A DNA stretch of 25,135 bases from Acidilobaceae archaeon (GTDB lineage: Archaea > Thermoproteota > Thermoprotei_A > Sulfolobales > Acidilobaceae). Positions 14,357 through 22,080 of the stretch are shown here, in pieces (position 1 is the first letter of the stretch; every line of letters begins with the position of its first letter). Both the position numbers and the translations under genes were made by a program. The notes beneath the pieces were generated by a model, which saw nothing but the letters and a program-made list of their open reading frames with translations, made no database searches and was not told the DNA's origin. The DNA lies in NCBI GenBank assembly GCA_027057815.1, contig JALURD010000180.1, forward strand, positions 1 to 25,135, written 5' to 3'.

Positions 14357-14968
14357 TTGCTTAGGCATACAACAACCAGGCTCATAAGAGCGCCGGTAGG
14401 CGTGTGCATAGACTGTATACTGAATCTAGAGAAGTTCATAAAGGCGAGCCATTATACATTCGCAGTGAATAAGGTTGGAGACGATGTGTATGAGGTCGTG
14501 TTTAAGTGGAGGAAGTTCGGGATAACCAGGTACTACAGAGTTAAAATGAGAGTCGTGGAGACGGGTGAGAGAAGCGTTGTATACGAGTCAACCGAGGACA
14601 GCGACTATTACATGAAGTTTAGCTTCAAACTGGAACCTGTAGACGGTGAAACACGCGTTGAGATCTCCTCGGAGATGAAGGCTGGGTTAATGGCCGACCT
14701 TCTTGGGAGAAAGGACTATGCCTCATTCATAGAAGAGCTAGTCGATAAGGGACTCGCCAGCCTAGCGCAATCCCTCGCCCAGAGCCTGGGAGTTGCGAAA
14801 GGAGCTAGCAGCTCGGCTGGAGTATCGTGTAGGAACTGCCTTCTCTATGACTCTATAACGGGGAGGTGCGTAGTCTTAGGGGTTGAGGTAAGAGATCACC
14901 TATCCCCCCCATGTAAGGGTGAAGACTTCATTGACGTGGGGCTCGTGAAAAAGAGGATGGGAGGGTGA
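14357..14968 (+). CDS. SRPBCC-fold protein with a four-cysteine C-terminal module
   Basis: 203 aa. Residues about 1-150 follow the SRPBCC/START-like pattern (polyketide cyclase, CoxG and archaeal DUF3211-like proteins): a first strand with RLIRAPVGVCIDCILNLEKF, a beta-rich body with VYEVVFKWRKFGITRYYRVK and VVYESTEDSDYYMKFSFKLE, and a long C-terminal helix. Such proteins hold a hydrophobic ligand in a cavity. After a Ser-rich linker comes CRNCLLYDSITGRC and then PPCKG, four Cys in a CXXC...C...C order that could bind Zn or an Fe-S cluster. The fusion is unusual as far as I know. It follows the acyl-CoA ligase by 108 bp and could bind an acyl product (inference). The start is TTG. Confidence 0.7.
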   Translation: MLRHTTTRLIRAPVGVCIDCILNLEKFIKASHYTFAVNKVGDDVYEVVFKWRKFGITRYYRVKMRVVETGERSVVYESTEDSDYYMKFSFKLEPVDGETRVEISSEMKAGLMADLLGRKDYASFIEELVDKGLASLAQSLAQSLGVAKGASSSAGVSCRNCLLYDSITGRCVVLGVEVRDHLSPPCKGEDFIDVGLVKKRMGG

Positions 14969-14989
14969 GACCTTAACCCTTTGATTATG

Positions 14990-16846
14990 TTAAGCTCCTA
15001 GATCGGTGAACTCGTCGAGCCCGAGCTTGAGCAGGGTTTCCTTCTTGGGCCTGCCTTCTACCCATCCGCGCTTCTTCCAGTAGACGGGGAGCATCTTCTC
15101 GATCATCTCCTTGGCCGTGTGGCCCTTAGCTGGGCCCCTTGGGATGGGCTCCTCGAGCAGGCGCTTGGGCAGGTAGTCTTTCACCCACTTGCCTTCTCTA
15201 ACGGCGAAGAGCCTCTCCGTGTTGTATATTCTGGCTCCAGCCGTGAGCATTTCATCAACGCTCATGTCCCAGCCTGTGACTGCGTTTAAGATCCCGATCC
15301 AGTTGTCGGGAGTCGAGTCGAACGCGACGAACTTGCACACCACCATGCTGTCGATGACGGCGAACCAGTCCTGCATCTGTATAGCTAGGTCCACCTTCTC
15401 TTCGGTGACGGCAAGTGGGTCCATCTTCTTGGGGACTCCTAGGAGTTCGGCGGCTACGGTGTAGCTTCTCAGGTGACAGCCGCCCCTATTGGCCGTCGCA
15501 TAGCTTATTGCCATGCTCTTCAATGCCCTGGGATCGTATGCCGGTAGCTCTAGTCCCCTCACGTGTATCGCGTCGTCCTCTGCATTGTATGCCTTAGCTA
15601 GAGCTGGGACTCCATCGGCGACAGCAGCGGCGAGCGGGTCGGCCTTCGTCGCAGCTCTGTACATTAACTCGATAAGCGACTCAGCATGGCCCCACCTCAA
15701 GTCGTATGGTGTCAGGTGACTCTCTGGTATGACGCCCTTCTTCGCCAAGTAGACTGCGAAGGCTAGGCTGTTGCCTATGCTTATTGTATCGAAGCCTAGC
15801 TCGTTGGCTAAGTAGTTCAGCTTAACGACTGCAGCTATGTCACTGACTCCCGTTAATGGGCCTAGGGCCCAGATTGACTCGTACTCAGGGCCCTCACTCT
15901 TAGGCACCTTGAAGGTGCCCGTGGGCACTTTTGCAACCCTGCTGCAGCGTATGGCACAGCCCCAGCAGCCTATCCTGTCGATCAGGTAAGTCTCGGCTAG
16001 CTTCTCGCCGCTGACTTCGTATGCGTCGTCGAAAACCCCTTCCTCCCAGAAGTAGCTTGGGAAGCCACCCATCGAATTCACAATGTTGACCAGGACTGCG
16101 GTTCCGTACTCGTGAAGTGCCCTGGAGATTGGGCCCTCCATGAATATCTTAGTCAGCTCCCTGTTAGCCTCTGCGAAGGCCTTCCTATCAGCTATGGGCG
16201 GCTTCCTCTTGCCATAAACCACTATGGCTTTAAGCTTCTTAGCCCCCAAGACGGCAGCTAATCCAGTCCTGCCAGCCGCTCTCCACTTATCATTCATTAC
16301 TGCTGCGGTGAGGGCAAGGTTCTCTCCTGCCGGACCAATCGTTAAGATACTCCCGTACCCCTCCTTGAGGCCGTGTTCCTTCCTTAGGATATCCTCGGTA
16401 GCCGATACAGTCTTACCCCACAGCTTCGATGCGTCCCTAATCTCGACATTGCCGTCATTTATCCACAGATATACTGGCGTGTCGCTCTTCCCGTGTATTG
16501 CTATCCCGTCAAACCCAGCGAACCTAAGCCATGGGCCGAAGTGGCCGCCGCTGTTGGACTCTCCCAGTATCCCAGTCTTGGGGCTTTTTCCGATTACGTG
16601 GTACCTACCACTCATTACTGTTACTCCCGTGAGGGGGCCGGTCATTATGTAGATAATGTTCTCGGGGCCGAAGGGGTCGGCGCCCTTGGGTATCTCTTTC
16701 AATGCTAGATATGCTCCCAAGCCCCTGCCGCCAATGAATTTCCTGAGCGTCTCTTCAGGTATCTCGTCAACCCAAGTCTCTCCACGGGAGAGGTCTACCC
16801 TTAGCAGGCGGAACCCTACAGCCAAGAATGGACACCCTTCACACAC
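14990..16846 (-). CDS. aor: Aldehyde:ferredoxin oxidoreductase, tungstopterin enzyme (AOR family)
   Basis: 618 aa, near the usual 605-620 of AOR. It oxidises aldehydes to carboxylic acids with ferredoxin, using a tungsten bis-pterin and a [4Fe-4S] cluster. Cluster ligands are visible: GCWGCAIRC (CX2CX3C) near residues 294-301 and the distal Cys in DSMVVCKF near 504. The N-terminal part has FIGGRGLGAYLALKEIP, TGPLTG, SGRYHVIGKSPKTG and AGFDGIAIHGKS, all AOR hallmarks. The GTG start adds MCEGCPF before the usual first strand; a TTG at 16825, preceded by GGGTG, would remove it. A weak TATA at 16867-16876 favours a leaderless GTG, so the start is open. tupABC about 9 kb away can supply tungstate. 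It converges with the SRPBCC gene. Confidence 0.95.
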   Translation of the reverse strand: MCEGCPFLAVGFRLLRVDLSRGETWVDEIPEETLRKFIGGRGLGAYLALKEIPKGADPFGPENIIYIMTGPLTGVTVMSGRYHVIGKSPKTGILGESNSGGHFGPWLRFAGFDGIAIHGKSDTPVYLWINDGNVEIRDASKLWGKTVSATEDILRKEHGLKEGYGSILTIGPAGENLALTAAVMNDKWRAAGRTGLAAVLGAKKLKAIVVYGKRKPPIADRKAFAEANRELTKIFMEGPISRALHEYGTAVLVNIVNSMGGFPSYFWEEGVFDDAYEVSGEKLAETYLIDRIGCWGCAIRCSRVAKVPTGTFKVPKSEGPEYESIWALGPLTGVSDIAAVVKLNYLANELGFDTISIGNSLAFAVYLAKKGVIPESHLTPYDLRWGHAESLIELMYRAATKADPLAAAVADGVPALAKAYNAEDDAIHVRGLELPAYDPRALKSMAISYATANRGGCHLRSYTVAAELLGVPKKMDPLAVTEEKVDLAIQMQDWFAVIDSMVVCKFVAFDSTPDNWIGILNAVTGWDMSVDEMLTAGARIYNTERLFAVREGKWVKDYLPKRLLEEPIPRGPAKGHTAKEMIEKMLPVYWKKRGWVEGRPKKETLLKLGLDEFTDLGA

Positions 16847-16866
16847 TAGTGAATAGTAGCTAAGGG

Positions 16867-16876
16867 GATAATAATG
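16867..16876 (-). promoter_or_regulatory. Putative TATA box of aor
   Basis: CATTATTATC on the minus strand is centred about 25 bases before the GTG at 16846, which would make the message leaderless. The element is only a fair match to the TATA consensus. I find no clear copy of the palindrome seen upstream of tupA here. Confidence 0.35.
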
Positions 16877-16955
16877 TTCACCTCAAAGACCCGCTGGGAG
16901 TCAAGTCAGGAACTACATTATCATGGCTTGAGACTGGGAACATCCGGGGGTGCAG

Positions 16956-16963
16956 TTTAAAAA
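16956..16963 (+). promoter_or_regulatory. TATA box of the L1-L10 operon
   Basis: TTTAAAAA is a strong archaeal TATA element. A start about 25 bases on (near 16985) gives a leader of nearly 80 bases that includes both hairpins before rpl1. Confidence 0.65.
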
Positions 16964-16990
16964 GGTCCGAATTCATCGGCGTTGAACCGA

Positions 16991-17043
16991 CTCCCCGCTA
17001 GGCGCGGGGAGGAGGGCCCCGGATAGTTATGGGGCCGGGGCCC
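16991..17043 (+). promoter_or_regulatory. Two tandem GC hairpins in the L1 leader, possible autoregulatory site
   Basis: Hairpin 1 is CTCCCCGC-TAGGC-GCGGGGAG (16991-17011). Hairpin 2 is GGGCCCCGG (17014-17022) paired with CCGGGGCCC (17035-17043) around the 12-base loop ATAGTTATGGGG. Both stems are perfect and lie between the TATA box and the L1 start, so they are in the mRNA leader. L1 proteins repress their own operon by binding a leader mimic of the 23S L1 stalk in several bacteria and archaea, so this is a likely control region, though I cannot match the conserved L1 contact bases with certainty. Confidence 0.5.
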
Positions 17044-17062
17044 GCTAGGGGGTGCATGGAAG

Positions 17063-17713
17063 TTGAGCGTGGTAGCTGACCAGGTGCTTGTGGAGAGCAT
17101 TAGGAAGGCCCTGGAGCTGGGGAAGAGGCGGAGATTCAAGCAGTCGGTAGACTTGATAGTAGTGTTCAGGGACTTCGACACTAAGGGTCCTGAGGGCAGA
17201 CTTAGGGAGATCGTCTTCCTGCCCAAGAAGCCGCCCAAGGAAGCTAAAGTGTGCGTCGTGGCAGAGGGTGACATGGCGCTTAAAGCTAAGGAGGCCGGGG
17301 TGTCAGTTTATACCAAGGCGGACCTCCAGGAGTTCAGGAAGGACAGAAAGAAGGCTAAGAAGGTTGCCCAACAGTGCGACTGGGTGCTAGTTAGGGTAGA
17401 CTTGATGGGCATGGCTGGCGCTAGCCTTGGACCGGCGCTTGGCCCCAGGGGTAAAGCGCCTACACCCGTGCCGCTCAACGCAGACATAGCCCAGCTGATT
17501 GAGAGGTACAAGAGCGCCGTGTGGGTTAGGGTTAGGGGGCAGCCCCAGGTGATGTGTAGGGTTGGCACTGAGGACATGAAGCCCGAGGACATAGCTGAGA
17601 ACGTGAAAGCGGTGCTTTCAGCTATAGAGAACAGGATTGGCAGGCAGAAGATCGCCAAGGTGATAGTGAAGAAGACTATGGGGATCCCGGTGGAGGTCCC
17701 CCTAGCCAGGTAG
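17063..17713 (+). CDS. rpl1: 50S ribosomal protein L1 (uL1)
   Basis: 216 aa, matching archaeal L1. It binds the L1 stalk of 23S rRNA and helps tRNA leave the E site; many L1 proteins also repress their own mRNA. Recognisable parts are RFKQSVDLIVVFRDFDTKGPEGRLREIVFLP, the central VRVDLMGMAGASLGPALGPRGKAPTPVP, which is the conserved domain II/RNA-contact block, and the end KKTMGIPVEVPLAR. The start is TTG at 17063 with GGGGGTG 8 bases upstream; the ATG at 17056 is out of frame and closes quickly. The L10 gene follows at once. L11, usually just upstream in related archaea, is not in this position here. Confidence 0.96.
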   Translation: MSVVADQVLVESIRKALELGKRRRFKQSVDLIVVFRDFDTKGPEGRLREIVFLPKKPPKEAKVCVVAEGDMALKAKEAGVSVYTKADLQEFRKDRKKAKKVAQQCDWVLVRVDLMGMAGASLGPALGPRGKAPTPVPLNADIAQLIERYKSAVWVRVRGQPQVMCRVGTEDMKPEDIAENVKAVLSAIENRIGRQKIAKVIVKKTMGIPVEVPLAR

Positions 17714-17726
17714 CGGGGTGGATGGC

Positions 17727-18749
17727 ATGGCCTCAGTTCTGGTGAGGAGGGAAAGAGAAATCCCCGAATGGAAGAAGCAGGTTGTCAGGGAGCTAGCTGA
17801 ACTCATGAGGAAGTATAAGGTCATCGGTATAGCAGACCTTACAGGCATGCCTACAGCGCAGCTCCAGCAGATCAGGAAGAAGTTCAGGAAGCACGTTGTA
17901 TTCAAGGTGGCAAAGAAGAGGCTTATACTCAAGGCCCTAGAGGAGGCTGGTATAGACAAGTCGAAGTTTGAGCCCTACCTCCAGGGCAGCATTATGCTTC
18001 TATTCACGAATATGAACCCCTTCAAGATTGCGAGGATGATCGAGAGCGAGAAGGTACCCCTGGCAGCCAAGCCTGGCCAGGTGAGCGACAGGGAGATAGT
18101 GATACCCGAGGGAGACACGGGCCTCCAGCCCGGCCCTATCCTGAGCACGTTCGGCAAGCTCAGGATACCATACGAGATTAGGAGGGGCACGATCTACGTC
18201 AAGAAGGACACAGTAGTAGCCAAGCCGGGCGACGTGATAAGCGAGGAGCTAGCAGGCCTCCTCCAGACTCTTGGCATAACACCTTTCGAGATAAGCCTCA
18301 AGATACTAGCAATGTACGACGACGGCGTCATGATCCCAAGGGACCAGCTACTCTTCGACATAGAGGAAGTGAAGAACGACTTCATAAACGCTGCCAAGGA
18401 GGCCATAGGCCTAGCAGTAGAGATAGTCTACCCGGCAGTACCCGAAGCCGTCGAGACAGCTCTAGCCAAGGCGTTCCTAGAGGCAAAGGCTGTAGCGGGA
18501 GAGACGGGCATTCTACTGCCAGGCCTAGAGGAGGACATAATCGCGAGAGCAGTACAGGAAGAACTAGCAATCATAGCAGCCCTAGGAGACAAGGCGAAGG
18601 AGCTAGGCCTAGAGGCAGTAACCGCGCCAGCACCAGCCAAGGAGGAGGAAAAGAAGGAGGAGGAAGAGAAGAAGGAAGAGGAGGAGAAGGAGGAGGAAGA
18701 GGGAGAAGTAGACCTCAGCGAAGGCCTCGGAGGCCTATTTGGCATGTAA
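17727..18749 (+). CDS. rplP0: 50S ribosomal protein L10 / P0 (uL10)
   Basis: About 340 aa. This is the archaeal stalk base protein: residues 1-110 bind 23S rRNA (EIPEWKKQVVRELAELMRKY, GIADLTGMPTAQLQQIRKK), an inserted archaeal/eukaryal domain lies at about 110-190, then come helices that each hold P1/L12 dimers, and an Ala/Pro hinge runs into a long Glu/Lys run. It ends EVDLSEGLGGLFGM, the motif that contacts translation GTPases and is shared with L12. I prefer ATG 17727 over GTG 17718 because GGGGTGGAT just upstream is a good ribosome site. It is co-transcribed with L1 (13-bp gap). Confidence 0.96.
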   Translation: MASVLVRREREIPEWKKQVVRELAELMRKYKVIGIADLTGMPTAQLQQIRKKFRKHVVFKVAKKRLILKALEEAGIDKSKFEPYLQGSIMLLFTNMNPFKIARMIESEKVPLAAKPGQVSDREIVIPEGDTGLQPGPILSTFGKLRIPYEIRRGTIYVKKDTVVAKPGDVISEELAGLLQTLGITPFEISLKILAMYDDGVMIPRDQLLFDIEEVKNDFINAAKEAIGLAVEIVYPAVPEAVETALAKAFLEAKAVAGETGILLPGLEEDIIARAVQEELAIIAALGDKAKELGLEAVTAPAPAKEEEKKEEEEKKEEEEKEEEEGEVDLSEGLGGLFGM

Positions 18750-18764
18750 TCACGCATAATAAAC

Positions 18765-18810
18765 AGTTAGGAAGCCCGCTAGCCGCTCCTTCGATCCATT
18801 ATTCCTAACT
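18765..18810 (+). terminator. 9-bp stem-loop after L10, followed by T-rich sequence
   Basis: AGTTAGGAA (18765-18773) and TTCCTAACT (18802-18810) are exact reverse complements around a 28-base loop, 16 bases after the L10 stop. TTTGATTTT follows directly. It could end or protect the 3' end of the L1-L10 message. Confidence 0.5.
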
Positions 18811-18814
18811 TTGA

Positions 18815-18839
18815 TTTTAAATTATGCTCTAAATATTAA
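18815..18839 (+). promoter_or_regulatory. TATA element(s) for the phosphatase-superfamily gene
   Basis: Two AT-rich candidates, TTTTAAATTAT (18815-18825) and CTAAATATTAA (18829-18839), would start transcription near 18845 or 18859. The gene begins at 18898 behind GGAGGAT, so either gives a leader of 40 to 55 bases. Confidence 0.45.
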
Positions 18840-18897
18840 TGCTAATATTCTTACTAGTCCCCAGCGATCTTTAGGCTCACACGGAGGATAGTCGGGC

Positions 18898-20487
18898 ATG
18901 GGTAAGATCGCCAGAAGAGCGTTCGTGATAGGCATTGACGCGTTGACTTGGAGTCTCTATGAGAAGCTAAGGAGCCAGGGCTACTTTGCGGGCATCGAGA
19001 AGCTATTATCACATGGAGCTATAAAGGGGTCAGTGAAGTGCATCCCTCCATATACTCCGCCGATATGGACTAGTATAGCTTCAGGCGTCAATCCAGGGAA
19101 GCATGGTGTAATAGGATTCTTTGACGTGGACAGACTTGGCAGACCTATAAGGCTCAATACAGCTCTCGACGTTAAAGTGCCTAGGCTCCACGACATAGTT
19201 AGCTATGAGGGTGGAAGTAGCCTGGTGGGAGGCCTACCATTCACGGTCAAGCCTATCATACCCTTTCGTGGAGCCGTTATACCCGACAGGTTCATGCCGG
19301 AGGCTCCAGCGGCGCCAGGCTGGGTGGAGAGAGTCTATCGTGCTAGGTTGAAGGAAGCCGAGGAAGCCCTTGGAGGTGGTGATGAGGAGAAGGTTTGTAG
19401 AATAGCTGCCTTCGACAAGGCATTAGCAGAGACGGTCTACGACATCCTGGGGGAAATGGAGAAGGAGTTCAATCTGGTCTTTCTAGTGTTCAGTATAATA
19501 GACGGATTCATGCATAACATGCCGGAGATAGCTAGCCAAGTGAATAGAAGCCGATGCGTCAAGGAGGCCCTTGAGTCGATAGATCGACTAATTGACTTCA
19601 TAGTCGAGAGATACGGCGATGAAGAATTAGTGGTTATCCTAAGCGATCATGGGATAGCCCCCACGAACCTAGCTGTTGCAATAAACAAGATATTATACGA
19701 TGAAGGCTTGCTTAGTGTTGAGTGGAGAGGTCTAGAAGCAGACTTTCCGGGGCCTGGTGGGGATCGGGGGCAGTTGTTGCGGCTTCTCAGGGTCCTCCCC
19801 GCAGTCTATAATGTGTTGGTAAGGATTCCCGGCTTGAGAGGGATCATTTACAGGCTAGGGAGGACCCTCGTAAGAAGGTCAAGGTCTCTGGCTGAGGTGT
19901 CTCGCGAGGCGCTTCGCCCCCGCCCAGACCCAGAATCAAGCCTCGCATACATGACAGTCTCTACTTATGGTGGTATTTACGTGAACGAATTCGCGGCAGA
20001 TGAAGTAGACGCCATAGTGGATAAGGTGGTCGAGGTACTCGCTAGCTTTAACGAACGGTTGGGGGTGAAGGTATTCGACTACATTGGCAGGGGGAGGAGT
20101 GGAGCGATCTGGGGGCCATATGCCTACAAGGCACCGCACGTGCTTGTGGTCCCCTCTGAGGGATATACCCTTGCAGGCTCTATCACGGACGACTACATAG
20201 TCCCCTCAACCATGAAGGGCGACCATACCATTACGAACATGCACGTGATAAGCCTCCCCAACCTGTCAAGCCACCTATACGATGCCGCCAGGATGGTGAA
20301 AGATCCCTGGGACTATGCCAACCTAGTATTGGCTTACCTCGGTGTACCATTGCCGCAATATGCGGATGGAAGGCTCGCACAGCTCTTGAAGGGTAAGGTT
20401 GGGGCTAAGGACTATAGGATGAGGTATACCCTAGCCCGTAGGCTGGTGAGGGGCATCACCTCCAGACGTGGCGACACGAAGACCTGA
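18898..20487 (+). CDS. Alkaline-phosphatase-superfamily phosphodiesterase/nucleotide pyrophosphatase
   Basis: 529 aa, predicted cytoplasmic (no signal peptide). Metal-site and nucleophile landmarks follow the type I phosphodiesterase/NPP family: VIGIDALTW with Asp14, IPPYTPPIWTSIASGVNPGKHG with probable Thr53 nucleophile, SIIDGFMHN near residue 202, ILSDHG at about 248-252, and GDHTITNMH near 440. These supply the Asp/His ligands for two divalent ions. The family cleaves phosphoester or pyrophosphate bonds in nucleotides, lipids or sugars; substrate is not predictable here. The residues around 290-345 form a basic insert (RLGRTLVRRSRSLAEV). The ATG start has GGAGGAT 8 bases upstream. It is transcribed alone between L10 and ttuA. 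Confidence 0.85.
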   Translation: MGKIARRAFVIGIDALTWSLYEKLRSQGYFAGIEKLLSHGAIKGSVKCIPPYTPPIWTSIASGVNPGKHGVIGFFDVDRLGRPIRLNTALDVKVPRLHDIVSYEGGSSLVGGLPFTVKPIIPFRGAVIPDRFMPEAPAAPGWVERVYRARLKEAEEALGGGDEEKVCRIAAFDKALAETVYDILGEMEKEFNLVFLVFSIIDGFMHNMPEIASQVNRSRCVKEALESIDRLIDFIVERYGDEELVVILSDHGIAPTNLAVAINKILYDEGLLSVEWRGLEADFPGPGGDRGQLLRLLRVLPAVYNVLVRIPGLRGIIYRLGRTLVRRSRSLAEVSREALRPRPDPESSLAYMTVSTYGGIYVNEFAADEVDAIVDKVVEVLASFNERLGVKVFDYIGRGRSGAIWGPYAYKAPHVLVVPSEGYTLAGSITDDYIVPSTMKGDHTITNMHVISLPNLSSHLYDAARMVKDPWDYANLVLAYLGVPLPQYADGRLAQLLKGKVGAKDYRMRYTLARRLVRGITSRRGDTKT

Positions 20488-20626
20488 ATTATGGCGTAGA
20501 GCAAAGCCGTAGCCCTTTCCTATATGTCTCATCCCTTAAAGATTCGCCTAGAACCATATACTCCAACCTGGGTCAAGGGCAAAGTGCTCGTTACGGCAAC
20601 TGGTATTCCGGTAGGGTGTCTCAGGC

Positions 20627-21625
20627 ATGGCAAAGTGTAGCGTATGCGGCGAGACCGCCGTAGTCTGCTATGCAGACGCTAGGAGATGCTACTGTGGCGA
20701 GCATTTCATCGAGCACTTTGAGTCGAAGGTGAAGAGGACCCTAGAGAAGTATGGGATGGTGAAGCCTGGGGAACTCGTGCTGGCTGCCATTAGCGGAGGC
20801 AAGGATAGCGCAGCACTGCTGGGAGTAATGACTAGGCTCTCTCGGGTTATGGGGTTCAGGGTCGCAGGCATCCACATAGACTTGGGGATAGGCGAGTACT
20901 CTAAGAGGAGCCGTGAAGCCGCCGTAAGGCTCGCGGGGCAGGTGGGTGTCCCACTGGCTATACTTGACTTGAGGGAGTTAACGGGTGGCTACGGTGTAAC
21001 CGAGTTAGCCAGGATGGCTAAGAGGCCTCCCTGCAGTGTTTGCGGCATGGTAAAAAGGTACCTTATAAACGCGGCGGGCCTTGAGGCCTGCGCCGATGCG
21101 GTGGCGCTGGGCCATAACGCTGATGACATGGCGGTATACGCTTTGAAGTCTTTCCTCACCCAGGACCTGGAGGCAATCCCAAAGCTTGGCCCGAAGACTG
21201 AGTCTATCCCTCAATTGGCGGTGGGCAGGATCAGGCCCCTTTACAGCGTCTCCGAGAAGGAGGCCTTCCTCTACGCCTATCTTTTAGGTTTGCCGGTTAA
21301 CCATGAGGAGTGCCCTAACGTTGATCAGAGACAGCTTGAGGTCGTGTTGAAGGAGCAGGTTACCCTCATGGAGTCACGGAAGCCTGGGCTGAGGACTCAG
21401 CTCCTATCCAAGCTGGCCAAGAGGCTTCGAGACTACCCGCAGCCCGAGGGTAAGCCTGAGCCCTGCAGGCACTGCGGGCTCATCTCATGGGGTGGTGAGT
21501 GCAGTTTTTGCAGGCTTACAAAGAGAATCTTTGGGAAACCCCTGGGACCGAAGGTTAGGGAGTACGTGCGGAGAAAACTTAGGGAAGCCGGGATAGAACC
21601 CTGTAGGGAAGCAGGCTCCTCTTAG
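20627..21625 (+). CDS. ttuA: tRNA 2-thiolation enzyme TtuA (TtuA/Ncs6/TtcA family)
   Basis: 332 aa. An N-terminal Zn finger (C4, C7 and C21/C23 with H26) is followed by the PP-loop SGGKDS (56-61) that adenylates the tRNA base, PPCSVCGMVKR with C136 and C139, GHNADDM, and C229 in EECPN. These three Cys are in the positions that hold the [4Fe-4S] cluster in TtuA. A C-terminal Zn finger is formed by C280, C283, C292 and C295, with the same spacing as in known TtuA. TtuA makes 2-thiouridine at position 54 (m5s2U54), which stabilises tRNA at high temperature, with sulfur from the carrier TtuB. A TtuB-like gene lies just downstream, tail-to-tail. The related Ncs6 activity (position 34) cannot be excluded. 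Confidence 0.9.
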   Translation: MAKCSVCGETAVVCYADARRCYCGEHFIEHFESKVKRTLEKYGMVKPGELVLAAISGGKDSAALLGVMTRLSRVMGFRVAGIHIDLGIGEYSKRSREAAVRLAGQVGVPLAILDLRELTGGYGVTELARMAKRPPCSVCGMVKRYLINAAGLEACADAVALGHNADDMAVYALKSFLTQDLEAIPKLGPKTESIPQLAVGRIRPLYSVSEKEAFLYAYLLGLPVNHEECPNVDQRQLEVVLKEQVTLMESRKPGLRTQLLSKLAKRLRDYPQPEGKPEPCRHCGLISWGGECSFCRLTKRIFGKPLGPKVREYVRRKLREAGIEPCREAGSS

Positions 21626-21741
21626 GGTGTTATCAATAATGTTTCTCTGATTCCACGTAAATGCATGCAGGTGTGGATTCAAGTAAACGTTCAGGTGCAT
21701 GTTATAACAGGGAAGCCTGGGCGGCGGGTCTTGATTTCTGA

Positions 21742-21948
21742 TTATCCTCCCGATAGTACTCTTACTACGTCTACTTGCTCTCCATCACTTACTTCCTCGT
21801 CTTCTGTTAGCGGTTTTCCCGACTTGAGTACTACGGCTGCCTCAGGGTTCAAGCCCAGTTCTTCCAGCAGGGATCGAACCTTGATTTTCCCTTCAACCTT
21901 AACCTCGACCACACGGCCCTCAGGTATAAGTCTAGCCTTCACGGCCAC
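21742..21948 (-). CDS. ttuB: Ubiquitin-like sulfur carrier, TtuB/ThiS/SAMP type
   Basis: 68 aa with a beta-grasp pattern: strands KARLIPEGRVVEVKVEG, helix VRSLLEELGLNPEAAVVL, GKPLTEDEEVSDGEQVDVVRVL, and a C-terminal Ser-Gly-Gly. The free GG end is the site where an E1-like enzyme forms a thiocarboxylate that carries sulfur. The basic set is shared by ThiS, MoaD, TtuB and archaeal SAMPs; placement beside ttuA favours TtuB (inference). The protein could also modify others in a ubiquitin-like way, as SAMPs do. The start is GTG with GGGGGTGA about 6 bases upstream. No E1-like gene is in this window. It converges with ttuA (116 bp). Confidence 0.85.
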   Translation of the reverse strand: MAVKARLIPEGRVVEVKVEGKIKVRSLLEELGLNPEAAVVLKSGKPLTEDEEVSDGEQVDVVRVLSGG

Positions 21949-22023
21949 GGCGCTTCACCCCCAGAGTTTCAGCGTTGAACATTTCACAGAGAGTTAGTTA
22001 ACAGCCTGGTTCTTGCAGGGTTG

Positions 22024-22048
22024 GAGGTGAAAACCTCTATATAATAGA
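22024..22048 (-). promoter_or_regulatory. ttuB promoter with an inverted repeat between TATA and start site
   Basis: On the minus strand TCTATTATATA (22038-22048) is a TATA box with an expected start near 22018. Between them sits a perfect 5-bp inverted repeat, GAGGT-GAAA-ACCTC on the plus strand (22024-22037). A protein bound there would cover the initiation region. The leader would be about 70 bases. Confidence 0.4.
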
Positions 22049-22080
22049 ATGTTGAGGATGGAGGAGGATCAGCAGCTGGG

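Noticed and set aside
18620..18720. Glu/Lys codon-rich run at the L10 end (and the matching run in L12) as a DNA repeat
   Set aside because: This is the normal charged hinge of archaeal P-proteins, low-complexity by function and not an inserted repeat.
21626..21741. Repeated TGCATG/GTGCATG words in the ttuA-ttuB spacer as a possible sRNA or box C/D RNA
   Set aside because: No proper C (RTGATGA) and D (CTGA) box pairs at the right spacing on either strand.
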